Positions 16,345-24,449 of a DNA stretch of 39,426 nt are shown here, piece after piece (positions within the stretch are counted from its first letter, which is position 1; each line of letters starts with the position of its first letter). Made by a program: the position numbers and the translations under genes. Source of the DNA: OPU3-GD-OMZ sp001901525. Its GTDB lineage: Bacteria; Pseudomonadota; Gammaproteobacteria; Methylococcales; Methylomonadaceae. The DNA lies in assembly GCA_963981505.1 (NCBI GenBank), contig CAXCEI010000013.1:1-39426 (forward strand), in the 5' to 3' direction. The notes under the pieces are model-generated. The model saw nothing but the letters and a program-made list of their open reading frames with translations, had not been told where the DNA came from and ran no database searches.

Positions 16345-17370
16345 ATGGACCCCATAGATTTCCAGAATTTTGTTCTAGAATGGGCGGTTATAGAGGGGCG
16401 TAAAGATTTACCCTGGCAGCACCCTGTTAGTCCTTATCGGGTCTGGATTTCAGAAGTGATGTTGCAGCAAACGCAAGTAGCAACCGTCATACCATATTTT
16501 CAAAAGTTTATTAGACAGTTTCCTGACGTACAAAGCCTGGCTATAGCGCCATTAGATCAAGTGCTGACCTTGTGGTCGGGCTTAGGTTATTACGCCCGTG
16601 CAAGACATTTGCATGAAAGCGCGAAGTTGATTGTGGCCGGCGATACGTTTCCAAATACGTTGCTAGCATTAATGGCACTACCCGGGGTTGGGCGCTCAAC
16701 AGCAGGCGCAATTTTAAGCATTGCTTTTGAGCAATCAGCACCTATTTTGGACGGTAATGTTAAACGAGTTTTAAGTCGTTGTTTCGGTGTGTCAGGATGG
16801 TCTGGGGATACTACTGTTCTTAAAGAATTGTGGCAATTGAGTGCGCTTTATACACCAGAAAAGAAGACAGCTGCTTATACACAAGCGATGATGGATTTAG
16901 GCGCAATGGTTTGTAAGCGCCGACAGCCTTTGTGCGAGCAATGTCCAGTTAATGTGGCTTGTATTGCTTTTCAGAATAATAAAGTTCACTTATTACCCAG
17001 AGCAAAACCTAAAGTAAAGCTACCGGTTAAAGAGAAAATATTTTTGATGTTGATGAACGATGAGCGGGAGGTATTTTTAATTAAGCGACCGCTTCAAGGG
17101 ATATGGGGCGGCCTTTGGTGCTTGCCAGAATTTAGTGATCTTGAGGGCGCGCTTAATTGGTGTGATAGTTATCTTCATTTAGAACCGGTGTATCAACTTC
17201 AGCAGGTTAGGCGGCACACCTTTAGTCATTATCATTTAGACTATCAGGTCGTTTGTATGAAAATAGAAATTAGAGAAATAGTTTTAGACGGCAGCGTTTG
17301 TTATTGTCCGGCAACTGATTTTGAATTAGGGTTGCCAGCACCGATGAAACGTTTATTAAAGCAATTATAA
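16345..17370 (+). CDS. mutY: A/G-specific adenine DNA glycosylase MutY
   Basis: This base-excision repair enzyme removes adenine mispaired with 8-oxoguanine. Counting from the ATG at 16345, the catalytic Glu is residue 37 (SEVMLQQTQ), the position known for E. coli MutY, which supports this start over the TTG at 16327. The helix-hairpin-helix LPGVGRSTAGAI, the catalytic-domain Asp in ILDGNVKRVL, and a C-x6-C-x2-C-x5-C iron-sulfur site (CKRRQPLCEQCPVNVAC) are present. A NUDIX-like C-terminal domain recognises 8-oxoG. The protein has 341 residues. It is followed 15 bases later by yggX, a common gammaproteobacterial pair. Confidence 0.97.
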   Translation: MDPIDFQNFVLEWAVIEGRKDLPWQHPVSPYRVWISEVMLQQTQVATVIPYFQKFIRQFPDVQSLAIAPLDQVLTLWSGLGYYARARHLHESAKLIVAGDTFPNTLLALMALPGVGRSTAGAILSIAFEQSAPILDGNVKRVLSRCFGVSGWSGDTTVLKELWQLSALYTPEKKTAAYTQAMMDLGAMVCKRRQPLCEQCPVNVACIAFQNNKVHLLPRAKPKVKLPVKEKIFLMLMNDEREVFLIKRPLQGIWGGLWCLPEFSDLEGALNWCDSYLHLEPVYQLQQVRRHTFSHYHLDYQVVCMKIEIREIVLDGSVCYCPATDFELGLPAPMKRLLKQL

Positions 17371-17385
17371 AAAAAGGAGAGAGCA

Positions 17386-17664
17386 ATGGTGCGTATGGTT
17401 TTATGTAAAAAGTTAGGTTATGAGGCAGAGGGGTTGGAGCAAGCGCCTTTTCCGGGTGCAAAAGGGCAGGAAATTTTTGCAACAATCTCTAAGGCAGCTT
17501 GGGCGGAATGGTTAGGTATTCAAACGATGTTAATTAACGAGCATAAATTAGCAAGTTTTGAACCTAAGGCTAAAAAGTTTATTGAAGCTGAGCGTGAAAA
17601 TTTTTTATATGGCTCGGGTGTTAATCTGCCGGATGATTTTGTCCCGCCCGCTTCAGAAAAATAA
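17386..17664 (+). CDS. yggX: Fe(II)-trafficking / oxidative damage protection protein YggX
   Basis: This 92-residue protein closely follows the YggX family pattern, from VLCKKLGYEAEGLEQAPFPG to EKFLYG-like and VPP endings. YggX protects iron-sulfur proteins from oxidative damage and is thought to assist iron trafficking. The ATG at 17386 has a strong AAGGAGAG upstream; a second ATG three codons in is nearer the family consensus but lacks such a site. It forms a pair with mutY, whose iron-sulfur cluster is a plausible beneficiary. Its stop codon lies within the T-rich tail of the rho terminator on the other strand. Confidence 0.95.
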   Translation: MVRMVLCKKLGYEAEGLEQAPFPGAKGQEIFATISKAAWAEWLGIQTMLINEHKLASFEPKAKKFIEAERENFLYGSGVNLPDDFVPPASEK

Positions 17665-17693
17665 TCGACTCAATTAACGTCTCATTGAGTCGA
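17659..17693 (-). terminator. Intrinsic terminator of rho, overlapping both stop codons
   Basis: Positions 17665-17674 are the exact reverse complement of 17684-17693 (10 bp) around a nine-base loop. On the minus strand the stem is followed by TTATTTTTC, a U-rich tract. The rho stop (17674-17676) lies in the stem and loop, and the yggX stop (17662-17664) in the T-tract. On the plus strand it is followed by A-rich sequence, so it acts mainly for rho. Confidence 0.75.
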
Positions 17694-18930
17694 AAAATTC
17701 AGCATTCGTTTTGGTTGTTTTTAATCGGTCGAGTAAAAATTCAGAGGCGGCCATTTCATCCATTGGTTGCAGAATTTTTCTCAGGATAAAGGTTTTTTGT
17801 AAGGCTTCCGGATCAACGAGGTAATCTTCTCGACGGGTACCTGAACGGTTGACATTAATGGCAGGATAGACGCGCTTATCCGCAATCTTTCGTTCAAGGT
17901 GTAATTCCATATTACCGGTTCCTTTAAACTCCTCATAAATGACTTCGTCCATTCGTGATCCGGTATCGACGAGAGCGGTGGCGATAATAGTTAGACTTCC
18001 ACCCTCTTCAACATTTCTTGCAGCGCCAAAGAAACGTTTAGGTTTTTCCAGTGCATTGGCGTCGACACCCCCGCTGAGTACTTTACCCGAAGAGGGTGCA
18101 ACAGTGTTATAGGCACGAGCAAGACGGGTTAGTGAGTCTAGTAAGATGACAACATCACGTTTATGTTCGACGAGACGTCGGGCTTTCTCAATAACCATAT
18201 CGGCAACTTGAACATGGCGAGTAGCCGGCTCATCAAAGGTGCTAGAAACGACTTCGCCTTTTACGCTTCTTTGCATTTCTGTGACTTCTTCGGGGCGTTC
18301 ATCAATCAGAAGAACAATTAAGTAACATTCTGGATTTTCTGCAGCAATGGAGTGAGCGACGCTTTGTAAAATCATTGTTTTACCCGCTTTAGGGGGTGAG
18401 ACAATTAAGCCACGCTGTCCCAGGCCGATAGGAGCAACTAAATCAATCATTCGACCGGTCAGGTCTTCACTGGTACCGTTACCCTGTTCTAAGATAAAGC
18501 GTTGTTGCGGAAAAAGTGGGGTCAAGTTACTGAAATTAATTTTTTGTTTGGCGTTTTCGGGTTTCTCAAAATTAATGCTTTCGACTTTGAGCATGGCAAA
18601 ATAACGCTCATTATCTTTTGGCGGACGTATTTTACCATTAATAGTGTCGCCTGTTCTTAATGAAAAGCGTCTGATTTGACTGGGGGAAACATAAATATCA
18701 TCAGGTCCAGCTAAATAAGAACTTCCCGGTGTCCTTAAAAATCCAAAGCCATCTTGTAAAATCTCTAAGACACCATCACCATAAATATCTTCGCCACTTT
18801 TAGCTTGTTTTTTTAAAATAGCATAGAGCAGTTCTTGTTTTTTGGATCGAGCAACGTTTTCGAGTTTCAGGGTGTCGGCAATGGCGACAATTTCATTAAT
18901 GGGCTTTAGTTTTAATTCAGAAAGATTCAT
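17674..18930 (-). CDS. rho: Transcription termination factor Rho
   Basis: This is the hexameric RNA helicase that ends transcription of untranslated RNA. In 418 residues it has the N-terminal Rho domain (MNLSELKLKPINEIVAIA), the primary RNA-binding OB fold with GFGFLRT, Walker A PPKAGKT, Walker B VVILLDS and the C-terminal YEEFKGTGN segment. It begins 170 bases downstream of trxA on the same strand, as in enterics. A clear ribosome site is lacking before the ATG. The gap with trxA contains an AT-rich leader and a stem-loop that could matter for autoregulation, as is known for rho in E. coli. Confidence 0.98.
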   Translation of the reverse strand: MNLSELKLKPINEIVAIADTLKLENVARSKKQELLYAILKKQAKSGEDIYGDGVLEILQDGFGFLRTPGSSYLAGPDDIYVSPSQIRRFSLRTGDTINGKIRPPKDNERYFAMLKVESINFEKPENAKQKINFSNLTPLFPQQRFILEQGNGTSEDLTGRMIDLVAPIGLGQRGLIVSPPKAGKTMILQSVAHSIAAENPECYLIVLLIDERPEEVTEMQRSVKGEVVSSTFDEPATRHVQVADMVIEKARRLVEHKRDVVILLDSLTRLARAYNTVAPSSGKVLSGGVDANALEKPKRFFGAARNVEEGGSLTIIATALVDTGSRMDEVIYEEFKGTGNMELHLERKIADKRVYPAINVNRSGTRREDYLVDPEALQKTFILRKILQPMDEMAASEFLLDRLKTTKTNAEFFDSMRR

Positions 18931-19050
18931 AAAGGGTAGGAGTTTTGAATAGATATATTATTTATGCCGCATAATAAATGGGCGTGATGCTTGGTTTTTG
19001 GAGATTTAAACATGCTAGAACCAGCACGCTTTTGTAGTATAACTTAAGGA

Positions 19051-19087
19051 CTCGAGACAATCAAACAAAATGCTTAATTGTCTCGGG
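19051..19087 (-). repeat. Stem-loop between trxA and rho
   Basis: CGAGACAAT (19053-19061) is the reverse complement of 19077-19085, and the stem extends to 11 pairs with one G-T. The loop is 15 bases. No T-run follows on the minus strand, so it is not a standard terminator. It could attenuate or stabilise trxA RNA or shape the rho leader. Confidence 0.5.
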
Positions 19088-19100
19088 TTAAAAATCTAAA

Positions 19101-19427
19101 TTATAGATTAGTATCTAGAAAGCTGGCAAGTTGGCCTTTTGTTAAGGCGCCTACTTTTGTTGCTTCGATTTCACCATTTTTAAAAAGCATTAACGTGGGG
19201 ATGCCGCGAACACCGTAATTTTGTGGAGTTTGTGGGTTATCATCAATATTAATTTTTGCTACGGTTACGCGATCGGCATATTCTTCTGCAATTTGATCAA
19301 GAATGGGTGCAATTTGTTTGCATGGTCCACACCATTCTGCCCAATAATCTACTAAAATAGGCGACTCAGATTGCAAAACAGTTTTACTAAACTCACTGTC
19401 TGTTACATGAATGACAGCGTTATTCAT
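19101..19427 (-). CDS. trxA: Thioredoxin 1
   Basis: This cytoplasmic disulfide reductase has 108 residues, with the active site WCGPC (Cys33, Cys36) and the cis-proline segment GIPTLMLF. I start at the ATG at 19425-19427, preceded by GGAGAA seven bases upstream. A longer frame from 19469 would add 14 residues but would begin inside the -10/-35 region of the promoter found here, so I reject it. Thioredoxin supplies electrons to ribonucleotide reductase, methionine sulfoxide reductase and probably the peroxiredoxin at 15600. The trxA-rho order with divergent rhlB is the enteric arrangement. Confidence 0.97.
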   Translation of the reverse strand: MNNAVIHVTDSEFSKTVLQSESPILVDYWAEWCGPCKQIAPILDQIAEEYADRVTVAKINIDDNPQTPQNYGVRGIPTLMLFKNGEIEATKVGALTKGQLASFLDTNL

Positions 19428-19456
19428 AGTATTCTCCATAGTTAAGGTATTGGGGA

Positions 19457-19485
19457 ATGCTAGTAGCATGGCGGATTATTGTCAA
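19457..19485 (-). promoter_or_regulatory. Promoter of trxA
   Basis: On the minus strand a perfect -35 TTGACA (19480-19485) is followed by a 17-base spacer and -10 TAGCAT (19457-19462). The predicted start near 19450 places the GGAGAA site and ATG at the right distance. Confidence 0.65.
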
Positions 19486-19625
19486 TAAATTTAACGACTA
19501 ATCGAGGCGAGGTTGGCCACTTAAGCTCTTTAAAAAGGGAATAATTAGGTCTAAATGGGATTAATCTGACTTTTTCATCATAAATTGCATAACTTAAAGA
19601 TTAAAATACGTTATCCTTGTAAGTT

Positions 19626-20915
19626 ATGAAAAAAACGCACTTAACCGCTACCCAATTTAAAAACCTCGAATTATCGCCCCCTATTATAAGAGGCTTGAGT
19701 GATGCGGGGTTTACTTATTGCTCCCCTATTCAGGATAAAACATTACCGCTTTCGCTTCGAGGTAAAGATATTGCAGGTCAGGCGCAAACCGGTACCGGTA
19801 AAACAGCAGCTTTCTTATTAGCGACTTTTCAGTATTTGCTTAATGATGAAAACGAGCAAATAAAGAACCCTAGAGCCTTAATTTTAGCACCTACGCGTGA
19901 GTTGGCCATACAAATTCATAAAGATGCTCTGTTATTATCCAAGCATCTTAATTTAAATTTTGCGTTGATTTATGGTGGCACCAGTTATAAGGCACAATTG
20001 CAGAAAATCCGATCTAATGTAGATATTATTATTGGGACACCTGGACGAATCATTGATTTTTATAAACAAAAGGCGTTTACCTTAGATCATATTCAGGTCT
20101 CTGTTTTAGATGAAGCAGATCGTATGTTTGATTTAGGTTTTATAAAGGATATTAGGTTCTTGTTAAGGCGTATGCCCGCACCCGAATCAAGGCTCAACTT
20201 ATTATTTTCAGCAACGTTATCCTATAAGGTTACCGAACTGGCTTATGAGCATATGAATAATCCAGAGTTGGTTCGAATTAAAGAGGAGCAAGTTACCTCT
20301 AAGGCCATAAAGCAAAGTGCTTTTTGTCCGTCTAATGAACAGAAAATTCCTTTACTTATCGGCGCATTGACATTTCGTCAGCCGAAGCGAGCGATTATTT
20401 TTGTTAATACTAAGCGTTGTGCGGAAAAGTTGTATGACTATTTAAAAGTTAATGACTTTGACTCAGCGGTTTTAAGTGGTGATGTTGCACAGGATAGGCG
20501 CGAAAAATTATTGAAAAAATTTCAAGAAAATCAATTAACCATGTTAATTGCAACCGATGTGGCCGCACGTGGTTTGCATATTCCTGATGTTTCTCATGTT
20601 ATTAATTACGATTTACCTCAAGATCCTGAAGATTATGTTCATCGAATAGGTCGTACTGCCCGGTTTGGTGCCGAAGGTGAAGCGATTAGTTTTATCTGTG
20701 AAGAATATGCCTATTCTATGCCAGATATTGAGACCTTTATTGGGCAAAAAATTCCTGTTCAGAAAATCACACAAGAGTGGTTGCCGGAGATTAAAAAGCC
20801 ACAACGTCGAACTAAAAATAAATTTAAAAGATCATTGGGGCGCTCGCCTAATAGGTCTTCCGGTGGTGTTCAGCAGACCGGTATCAGTTCACCTAAGTCG
20901 GCAATTGAGTCGTAA
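19626..20915 (+). CDS. rhlB: DEAD-box ATP-dependent RNA helicase RhlB-like
   Basis: The 429-residue helicase carries the Q motif (YCSPIQDKTLP), Walker A AQTGTGKT, the DEAD box LDEADRMFDLGF, SAT in LFSATLS and motif VI HRIGRTAR. It has a basic tail (about residues 395-429) that is likely to bind RNA. Its position, divergent from trxA-rho, matches E. coli rhlB, whose product unwinds RNA in the degradosome with RNase E. Family membership is certain; the exact paralogue rests on synteny. Its last 46 bases overlap the 3' end of the facing yrfG gene. Confidence 0.92.
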   Translation: MKKTHLTATQFKNLELSPPIIRGLSDAGFTYCSPIQDKTLPLSLRGKDIAGQAQTGTGKTAAFLLATFQYLLNDENEQIKNPRALILAPTRELAIQIHKDALLLSKHLNLNFALIYGGTSYKAQLQKIRSNVDIIIGTPGRIIDFYKQKAFTLDHIQVSVLDEADRMFDLGFIKDIRFLLRRMPAPESRLNLLFSATLSYKVTELAYEHMNNPELVRIKEEQVTSKAIKQSAFCPSNEQKIPLLIGALTFRQPKRAIIFVNTKRCAEKLYDYLKVNDFDSAVLSGDVAQDRREKLLKKFQENQLTMLIATDVAARGLHIPDVSHVINYDLPQDPEDYVHRIGRTARFGAEGEAISFICEEYAYSMPDIETFIGQKIPVQKITQEWLPEIKKPQRRTKNKFKRSLGRSPNRSSGGVQQTGISSPKSAIES

Positions 20916-21526
20916 TTAGCGATAGTTTGTACGGCTTTTTGAGAGTCAGGACTTTTAATGGCCAGTAGATATTTGATGCCATGATTTTTGGCTGCGTCCA
21001 GAACATTGATGCTGTCATCAATCAATAAGGTATGTTCATTGTGGAACGTCTCAATGCGTTGTAATTTATTCCAGAACTGTTTGTTTTCTTTCGGGAAGCC
21101 GATGCTGTGCGAAGAAATAACCTGATGGAAAAATCGGAGTAATTGAGTCTTTTCCATTTTCAGATTGAGGCTGTGATGGTGTGCATTAGTAACAAGCACA
21201 ATGCGGCGCTGGCTTTGGTTTAATTTTTCTAAGAATGTGCAGGTAAAAGGCCGGATGGCAATTTTATCGGCGATTTCATTTTTTAGCGCTAGGATATTTA
21301 AATCCAGCTTCTGGCTCCAGAAATCCAGACAATACCAATTAAGCGTCCCTTCATGGTTTTTAAACAAAGGGTTGAGGTACTTTTGTGATTGTTCTAATGA
21401 TAAATGATGTTTTTCAGCATATTTTTCCGGAATGAGTTCTTGCCAGAAGAAGTTATCGAAATGTAAGTCTAATAATGTGCCATCCATATCAAGCAGAATG
21501 GTGTCAATTTCTTTCCAATTTATCAT
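20870..21526 (-). CDS. yrfG: HAD-family GMP/IMP nucleotidase, YrfG-like
   Basis: This HAD hydrolase of 218 residues has motif I DMDGT (Asp13, Asp15), motif II VTNAHHHS and motif IV LIDDS. The start MINWKEIDTILLDMDGTLLD closely follows E. coli YrfG, which dephosphorylates GMP and IMP. I begin at ATG 21524-21526; the longer frame to 21586 would run through the nudE start. The adjacent divergent nudE is also its E. coli neighbour, and both act on nucleotides. The 3' end overlaps rhlB by 46 bases on the opposite strand. Confidence 0.88.
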   Translation of the reverse strand: MINWKEIDTILLDMDGTLLDLHFDNFFWQELIPEKYAEKHHLSLEQSQKYLNPLFKNHEGTLNWYCLDFWSQKLDLNILALKNEIADKIAIRPFTCTFLEKLNQSQRRIVLVTNAHHHSLNLKMEKTQLLRFFHQVISSHSIGFPKENKQFWNKLQRIETFHNEHTLLIDDSINVLDAAKNHGIKYLLAIKSPDSQKAVQTIANYDSIADLGELIPVC

Positions 21527-21570
21527 GGCTGGGAGTATAGTATTTTTAAGGTTAAAAGACATCCAAAAAA

Positions 21571-22158
21571 ATGACTCAAAAGCCAATCATTCATAACAAA
21601 ACGTTAAAAGCTAAATCTCGTCTTTTTCGAATTGAGGCGTTAGATCTTGAGTTTAGTAATGGAGAGAAGCGCGTATTTGAGCGCTTGACGCGCGGAAATT
21701 CTTCAGGGGCTGTTTTAATTGTGCCCATGCTGGATAGTAACACCGTACTGTTGGTTCGTGAATATGCTGCGGGTGTGGATCGTTATGAATTGGGTTTACC
21801 AAAGGGTAAAGTTGACGATGGAGAAACACCCTTAGTTGCGGCTAATCGTGAATTGAAAGAGGAGGTGGGTTATGGTGCTCGGCAATTGACTTTCATAACC
21901 TCCTTATCAATTGCACCGGCTTATTTAGAGCATATGACGGATATTATTTTGGCCGAGGATTTATACCCTGAAAAACTGGAAGGAGATGAACCGGAGGAAT
22001 TAGAGGTGATTCCTTGGCGACTAGATGATTTGCAGTTATTATTTTCCCAAGGTGACTGTACGGAAGCACGCTCAATTGCCGCTTTGTATTTAATACGAGA
22101 TTATTTGTCAAAAGCTAACGACAACACGGTGAATTTTTCAAGCATCGGCAACAATTAA
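21571..22158 (+). CDS. nudE: ADP compounds hydrolase NudE (Nudix)
   Basis: This 195-residue Nudix hydrolase has a complete Nudix box, G-x5-E-x7-RELKEEVGY, starting in LPKGKVDDGE. The N-terminus (KTLKAKSRLFRIEALDLEFSN) follows NudE. In E. coli the enzyme cleaves ADP-ribose, NADH and Ap3A. It is divergent from yrfG with a 44-base gap, and its last 44 bases overlap the end of the facing aquaporin gene. The ribosome site is weak. Confidence 0.93.
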   Translation: MTQKPIIHNKTLKAKSRLFRIEALDLEFSNGEKRVFERLTRGNSSGAVLIVPMLDSNTVLLVREYAAGVDRYELGLPKGKVDDGETPLVAANRELKEEVGYGARQLTFITSLSIAPAYLEHMTDIILAEDLYPEKLEGDEPEELEVIPWRLDDLQLLFSQGDCTEARSIAALYLIRDYLSKANDNTVNFSSIGNN

Positions 22159-22771
22159 CGGCAAGACAAGCGCCAATAACGGGTGCTGTTATATAGACCC
22201 ATAAGACTTCCCATTGATCACTTATTAATGCTGGTGCTATTGATCGTGCTGGATTCATTGAGGCGCCAGAAATAGGTCCTGCAAACAACGCTTCCAAAGC
22301 GACAACACTGCCTATGACAATACCCGCGGTAATGCCCTGCTCTTTTGCGCCAGTGGCAACATTGATAATAGTGAGCATGAGTATAAAGGTGAGGATAACC
22401 TCCAAAATAAAGGTTTGCATTATGCCGTATGCAGGAAGTGTTGCGCCGTAAGTTGGGTGACCAAAAAATAAGAGATAAACAAGGGTGCTTGCAAAAATAG
22501 CACCGCTAATCTGGCAAATAATATAGGGGATGACCTTGTGCCCGGGAAATTCCCGTGCTTGCCAAAAGGCAATGGTCACAGCAGGGTTAATATGAGCACC
22601 TGAAATGTCACCCAAGGTATAGATGACCGCAAGTACCACCAAACCAAAAACCAGTGCGATTCCAACATGGGTGACCATGCCTTGGCTGATGTCGTTAACG
22701 ACAATAGCGGAAGTTCCACAAAAAACCAGAATGGCCGTTCCAAGAAATTCAGAGAAGAGTTGTTTGAACAT
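22115..22771 (-). CDS. Aquaporin-like MIP channel
   Basis: This major intrinsic protein has 218 residues, six membrane helices and both pore motifs, NPA at 62-64 and NPA at 173-175. The residue pattern NPARS after the second NPA is typical of water-selective aquaporins, whereas glycerol facilitators usually have NPARD. The C-terminal tail (ACLAVNCCRCLKNSPCCR) is unusually rich in cysteine, and that part lies in the 44-base overlap with nudE. It starts nine bases behind fbp and is the last gene of the long minus-strand series. Water, or small neutral solutes such as ammonia or CO2, are possible substrates. Confidence 0.9.
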   Translation of the reverse strand: MFKQLFSEFLGTAILVFCGTSAIVVNDISQGMVTHVGIALVFGLVVLAVIYTLGDISGAHINPAVTIAFWQAREFPGHKVIPYIICQISGAIFASTLVYLLFFGHPTYGATLPAYGIMQTFILEVILTFILMLTIINVATGAKEQGITAGIVIGSVVALEALFAGPISGASMNPARSIAPALISDQWEVLWVYITAPVIGACLAVNCCRCLKNSPCCR

Positions 22772-22780
22772 AAAATCGCC

Positions 22781-23773
22781 TTATGCTGACCGGTGATATT
22801 TTATCAGACGTTGTACTTCTTGTTGGGCACCTAAAATAAGGGGTACGCGTTGGTGTAATTCACGAGGTTGTATATTAAGAATTGGCTCTCGTCCCGTAGA
22901 ACTGTCACCGCCCGCTTGGTGTATTAAAAATGCGATGGGATTTGCTTCGTACATTAAGCGCAAGCGTCCCGATAATGATTTATGGTGGTCACGTGGGTAG
23001 AGAAAAACACCACCACGGGTAAGTATTCGATAGACCTCGGCAACAAGGGAGGCGATCCAGCGCATATTGAAGTCTTTTTCACGGGGGCCATCACTGCCTT
23101 GAATACATTCGTTAATATATTGTTGTACGGGTGCTTCCCAAAATCGTTGGTTAGACATATTAATAGCAAATTCGCGGGTGCTTTCGGCAATAGTAATCTT
23201 GGGATGAGTAAGGATAAATTCGCCGCTATCAGGGCTGAGTGTGAAAGCATTAACGCCTCGACCGGTAGTTAGAATCATCATTGTAGAGGGGCCGTAAAGT
23301 ACAAACCCGGCCGCTATTTGCTGGTTGCCGGGTTGTAAGAAATCCGTCTCAGAAAGTGTATTTGTATTGTGACAACACAGAATAGAAAAAATGCTACCGA
23401 CAGACATATTGATATCAATATTGGAGGAACCATCGAGGGGGTCAAATAAAATGAGGTATTTACCTTTGGGGTCGTGCTGATTTTGAGTGGGTATAATGTC
23501 ATCATTTTCTTCCGAAGCCAGTCCGGCTACAGCAGGATTATTGATAAGCGCTTTGACAAAAATATCATGGGTAATAATATCAAGTTTCTTTTGGACCTCA
23601 CCTTGAATGTTTTCAGAGTCGGCATCGCCTAAGAGTTGGTTTAAGTCACCTTTATTAACAAGGTAAGAAATTTGTTTACAGGCAGAAACAATATCATTAA
23701 GAATTGACGATAAAGACTCAGAGCTACCTGATTGTTCTGAAATAAATTGGTTGAGGGGTAAAGGGTTAACCAT
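22781..23773 (-). CDS. fbp: Fructose-1,6-bisphosphatase class I
   Basis: This is the gluconeogenic and Calvin/RuMP-supporting enzyme that hydrolyses fructose 1,6-bisphosphate. The 330 residues include the metal-binding LFDPLDGSSNIDINMSVG segment, the EEND acid pair, and the late sugar-phosphate site YLYP/FLYPRDHHKSLSGRLRLMYEANP region. A ribosome site GGAG precedes the ATG. It lies between a HAD phosphatase and an aquaporin on the same strand. The class I assignment is clear. Confidence 0.97.
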   Translation of the reverse strand: MVNPLPLNQFISEQSGSSESLSSILNDIVSACKQISYLVNKGDLNQLLGDADSENIQGEVQKKLDIITHDIFVKALINNPAVAGLASEENDDIIPTQNQHDPKGKYLILFDPLDGSSNIDINMSVGSIFSILCCHNTNTLSETDFLQPGNQQIAAGFVLYGPSTMMILTTGRGVNAFTLSPDSGEFILTHPKITIAESTREFAINMSNQRFWEAPVQQYINECIQGSDGPREKDFNMRWIASLVAEVYRILTRGGVFLYPRDHHKSLSGRLRLMYEANPIAFLIHQAGGDSSTGREPILNIQPRELHQRVPLILGAQQEVQRLIKYHRSA

Positions 23774-23822
23774 TTAAGGATCTCCGAAACAATAATACGG
23801 TTTATTATAAGGTGTATTCATT

Positions 23823-24437
23823 TTATAGGGCACCTAAACGGTGTAAACAGCGCAGGGTGCTATCAAATCCAATGACTTGGTGGGCAATAAAACCAACCTG
23901 GCGTGCACTGTCAATATTGTAAGGATTGTCATCAAGGAAAAGAATAGTGTTGGGTTCAAGCCTCATTGTATTAGCAACAAAGGTAAAGGCTTTGGGATCG
24001 GGTTTGGCGAGATGAATGAGGTGTGAGGCAAAGTAGTAGTCGACTTTACCAGCCAAGGACATTTCGTTGAGTAATCTTGGCCAATGAATGGCGTTGGTAT
24101 TTGAAAAAATACCCAGTGTAAAACGGTGGCGAAGTTGGTTGAGGGTATTAAAGATTGTAGGGTATGGGCCAATAGGCCACTGCGCAAAGTGTTCAATAAA
24201 TAGCGTAGGTGTAATGTTAAGAGACATTTCAGCAATGATCTTTTCAGCAAAATCAAAGGGTGTAATCAGTCCTTTTTCAAAGTCTTGAGCCGTCTTGGAA
24301 AGCAACCAGGAGTCACCAACAATGTCGTGGCTGCTCTCTGTTGTACGCCATTCGTTTTTAATAAGCCGGTCACCCAGTTGTATAAGTACACCACCGAGGT
24401 CAAAGACAATGGCCTGAACATTTAAAGGGGTCGCCAT
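23823..24437 (-). CDS. HAD-superfamily hydrolase, YihX-like
   Basis: The 204-residue product has motif I FDLGGVL, with the nucleophile Asp13 and glycine where many phosphatases have a second Asp. This pattern is known in the YihX-like subgroup of HAD phosphatases. Motif II is FSNTN and motif IV FLDDNPYN. YihX itself acts on alpha-D-glucose 1-phosphate; the neighbouring fbp makes a sugar-phosphate substrate plausible here. It follows batD by 12 bases and precedes fbp by 49 bases, so it probably belongs to the same transcript. Confidence 0.85.
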   Translation of the reverse strand: MATPLNVQAIVFDLGGVLIQLGDRLIKNEWRTTESSHDIVGDSWLLSKTAQDFEKGLITPFDFAEKIIAEMSLNITPTLFIEHFAQWPIGPYPTIFNTLNQLRHRFTLGIFSNTNAIHWPRLLNEMSLAGKVDYYFASHLIHLAKPDPKAFTFVANTMRLEPNTILFLDDNPYNIDSARQVGFIAHQVIGFDSTLRCLHRLGAL

Positions 24438-24449
24438 GGGATAACCTAA

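Noticed and set aside
19428..19469. N-terminal extension of thioredoxin from ATG 19469
   Set aside because: It would begin inside the predicted promoter, and the internal ATG at 19427 has a strong ribosome site and the standard thioredoxin start.
21527..21586. N-terminal extension of YrfG from 21586
   Set aside because: It overlaps the divergent nudE start and extends beyond the known YrfG N-terminus.
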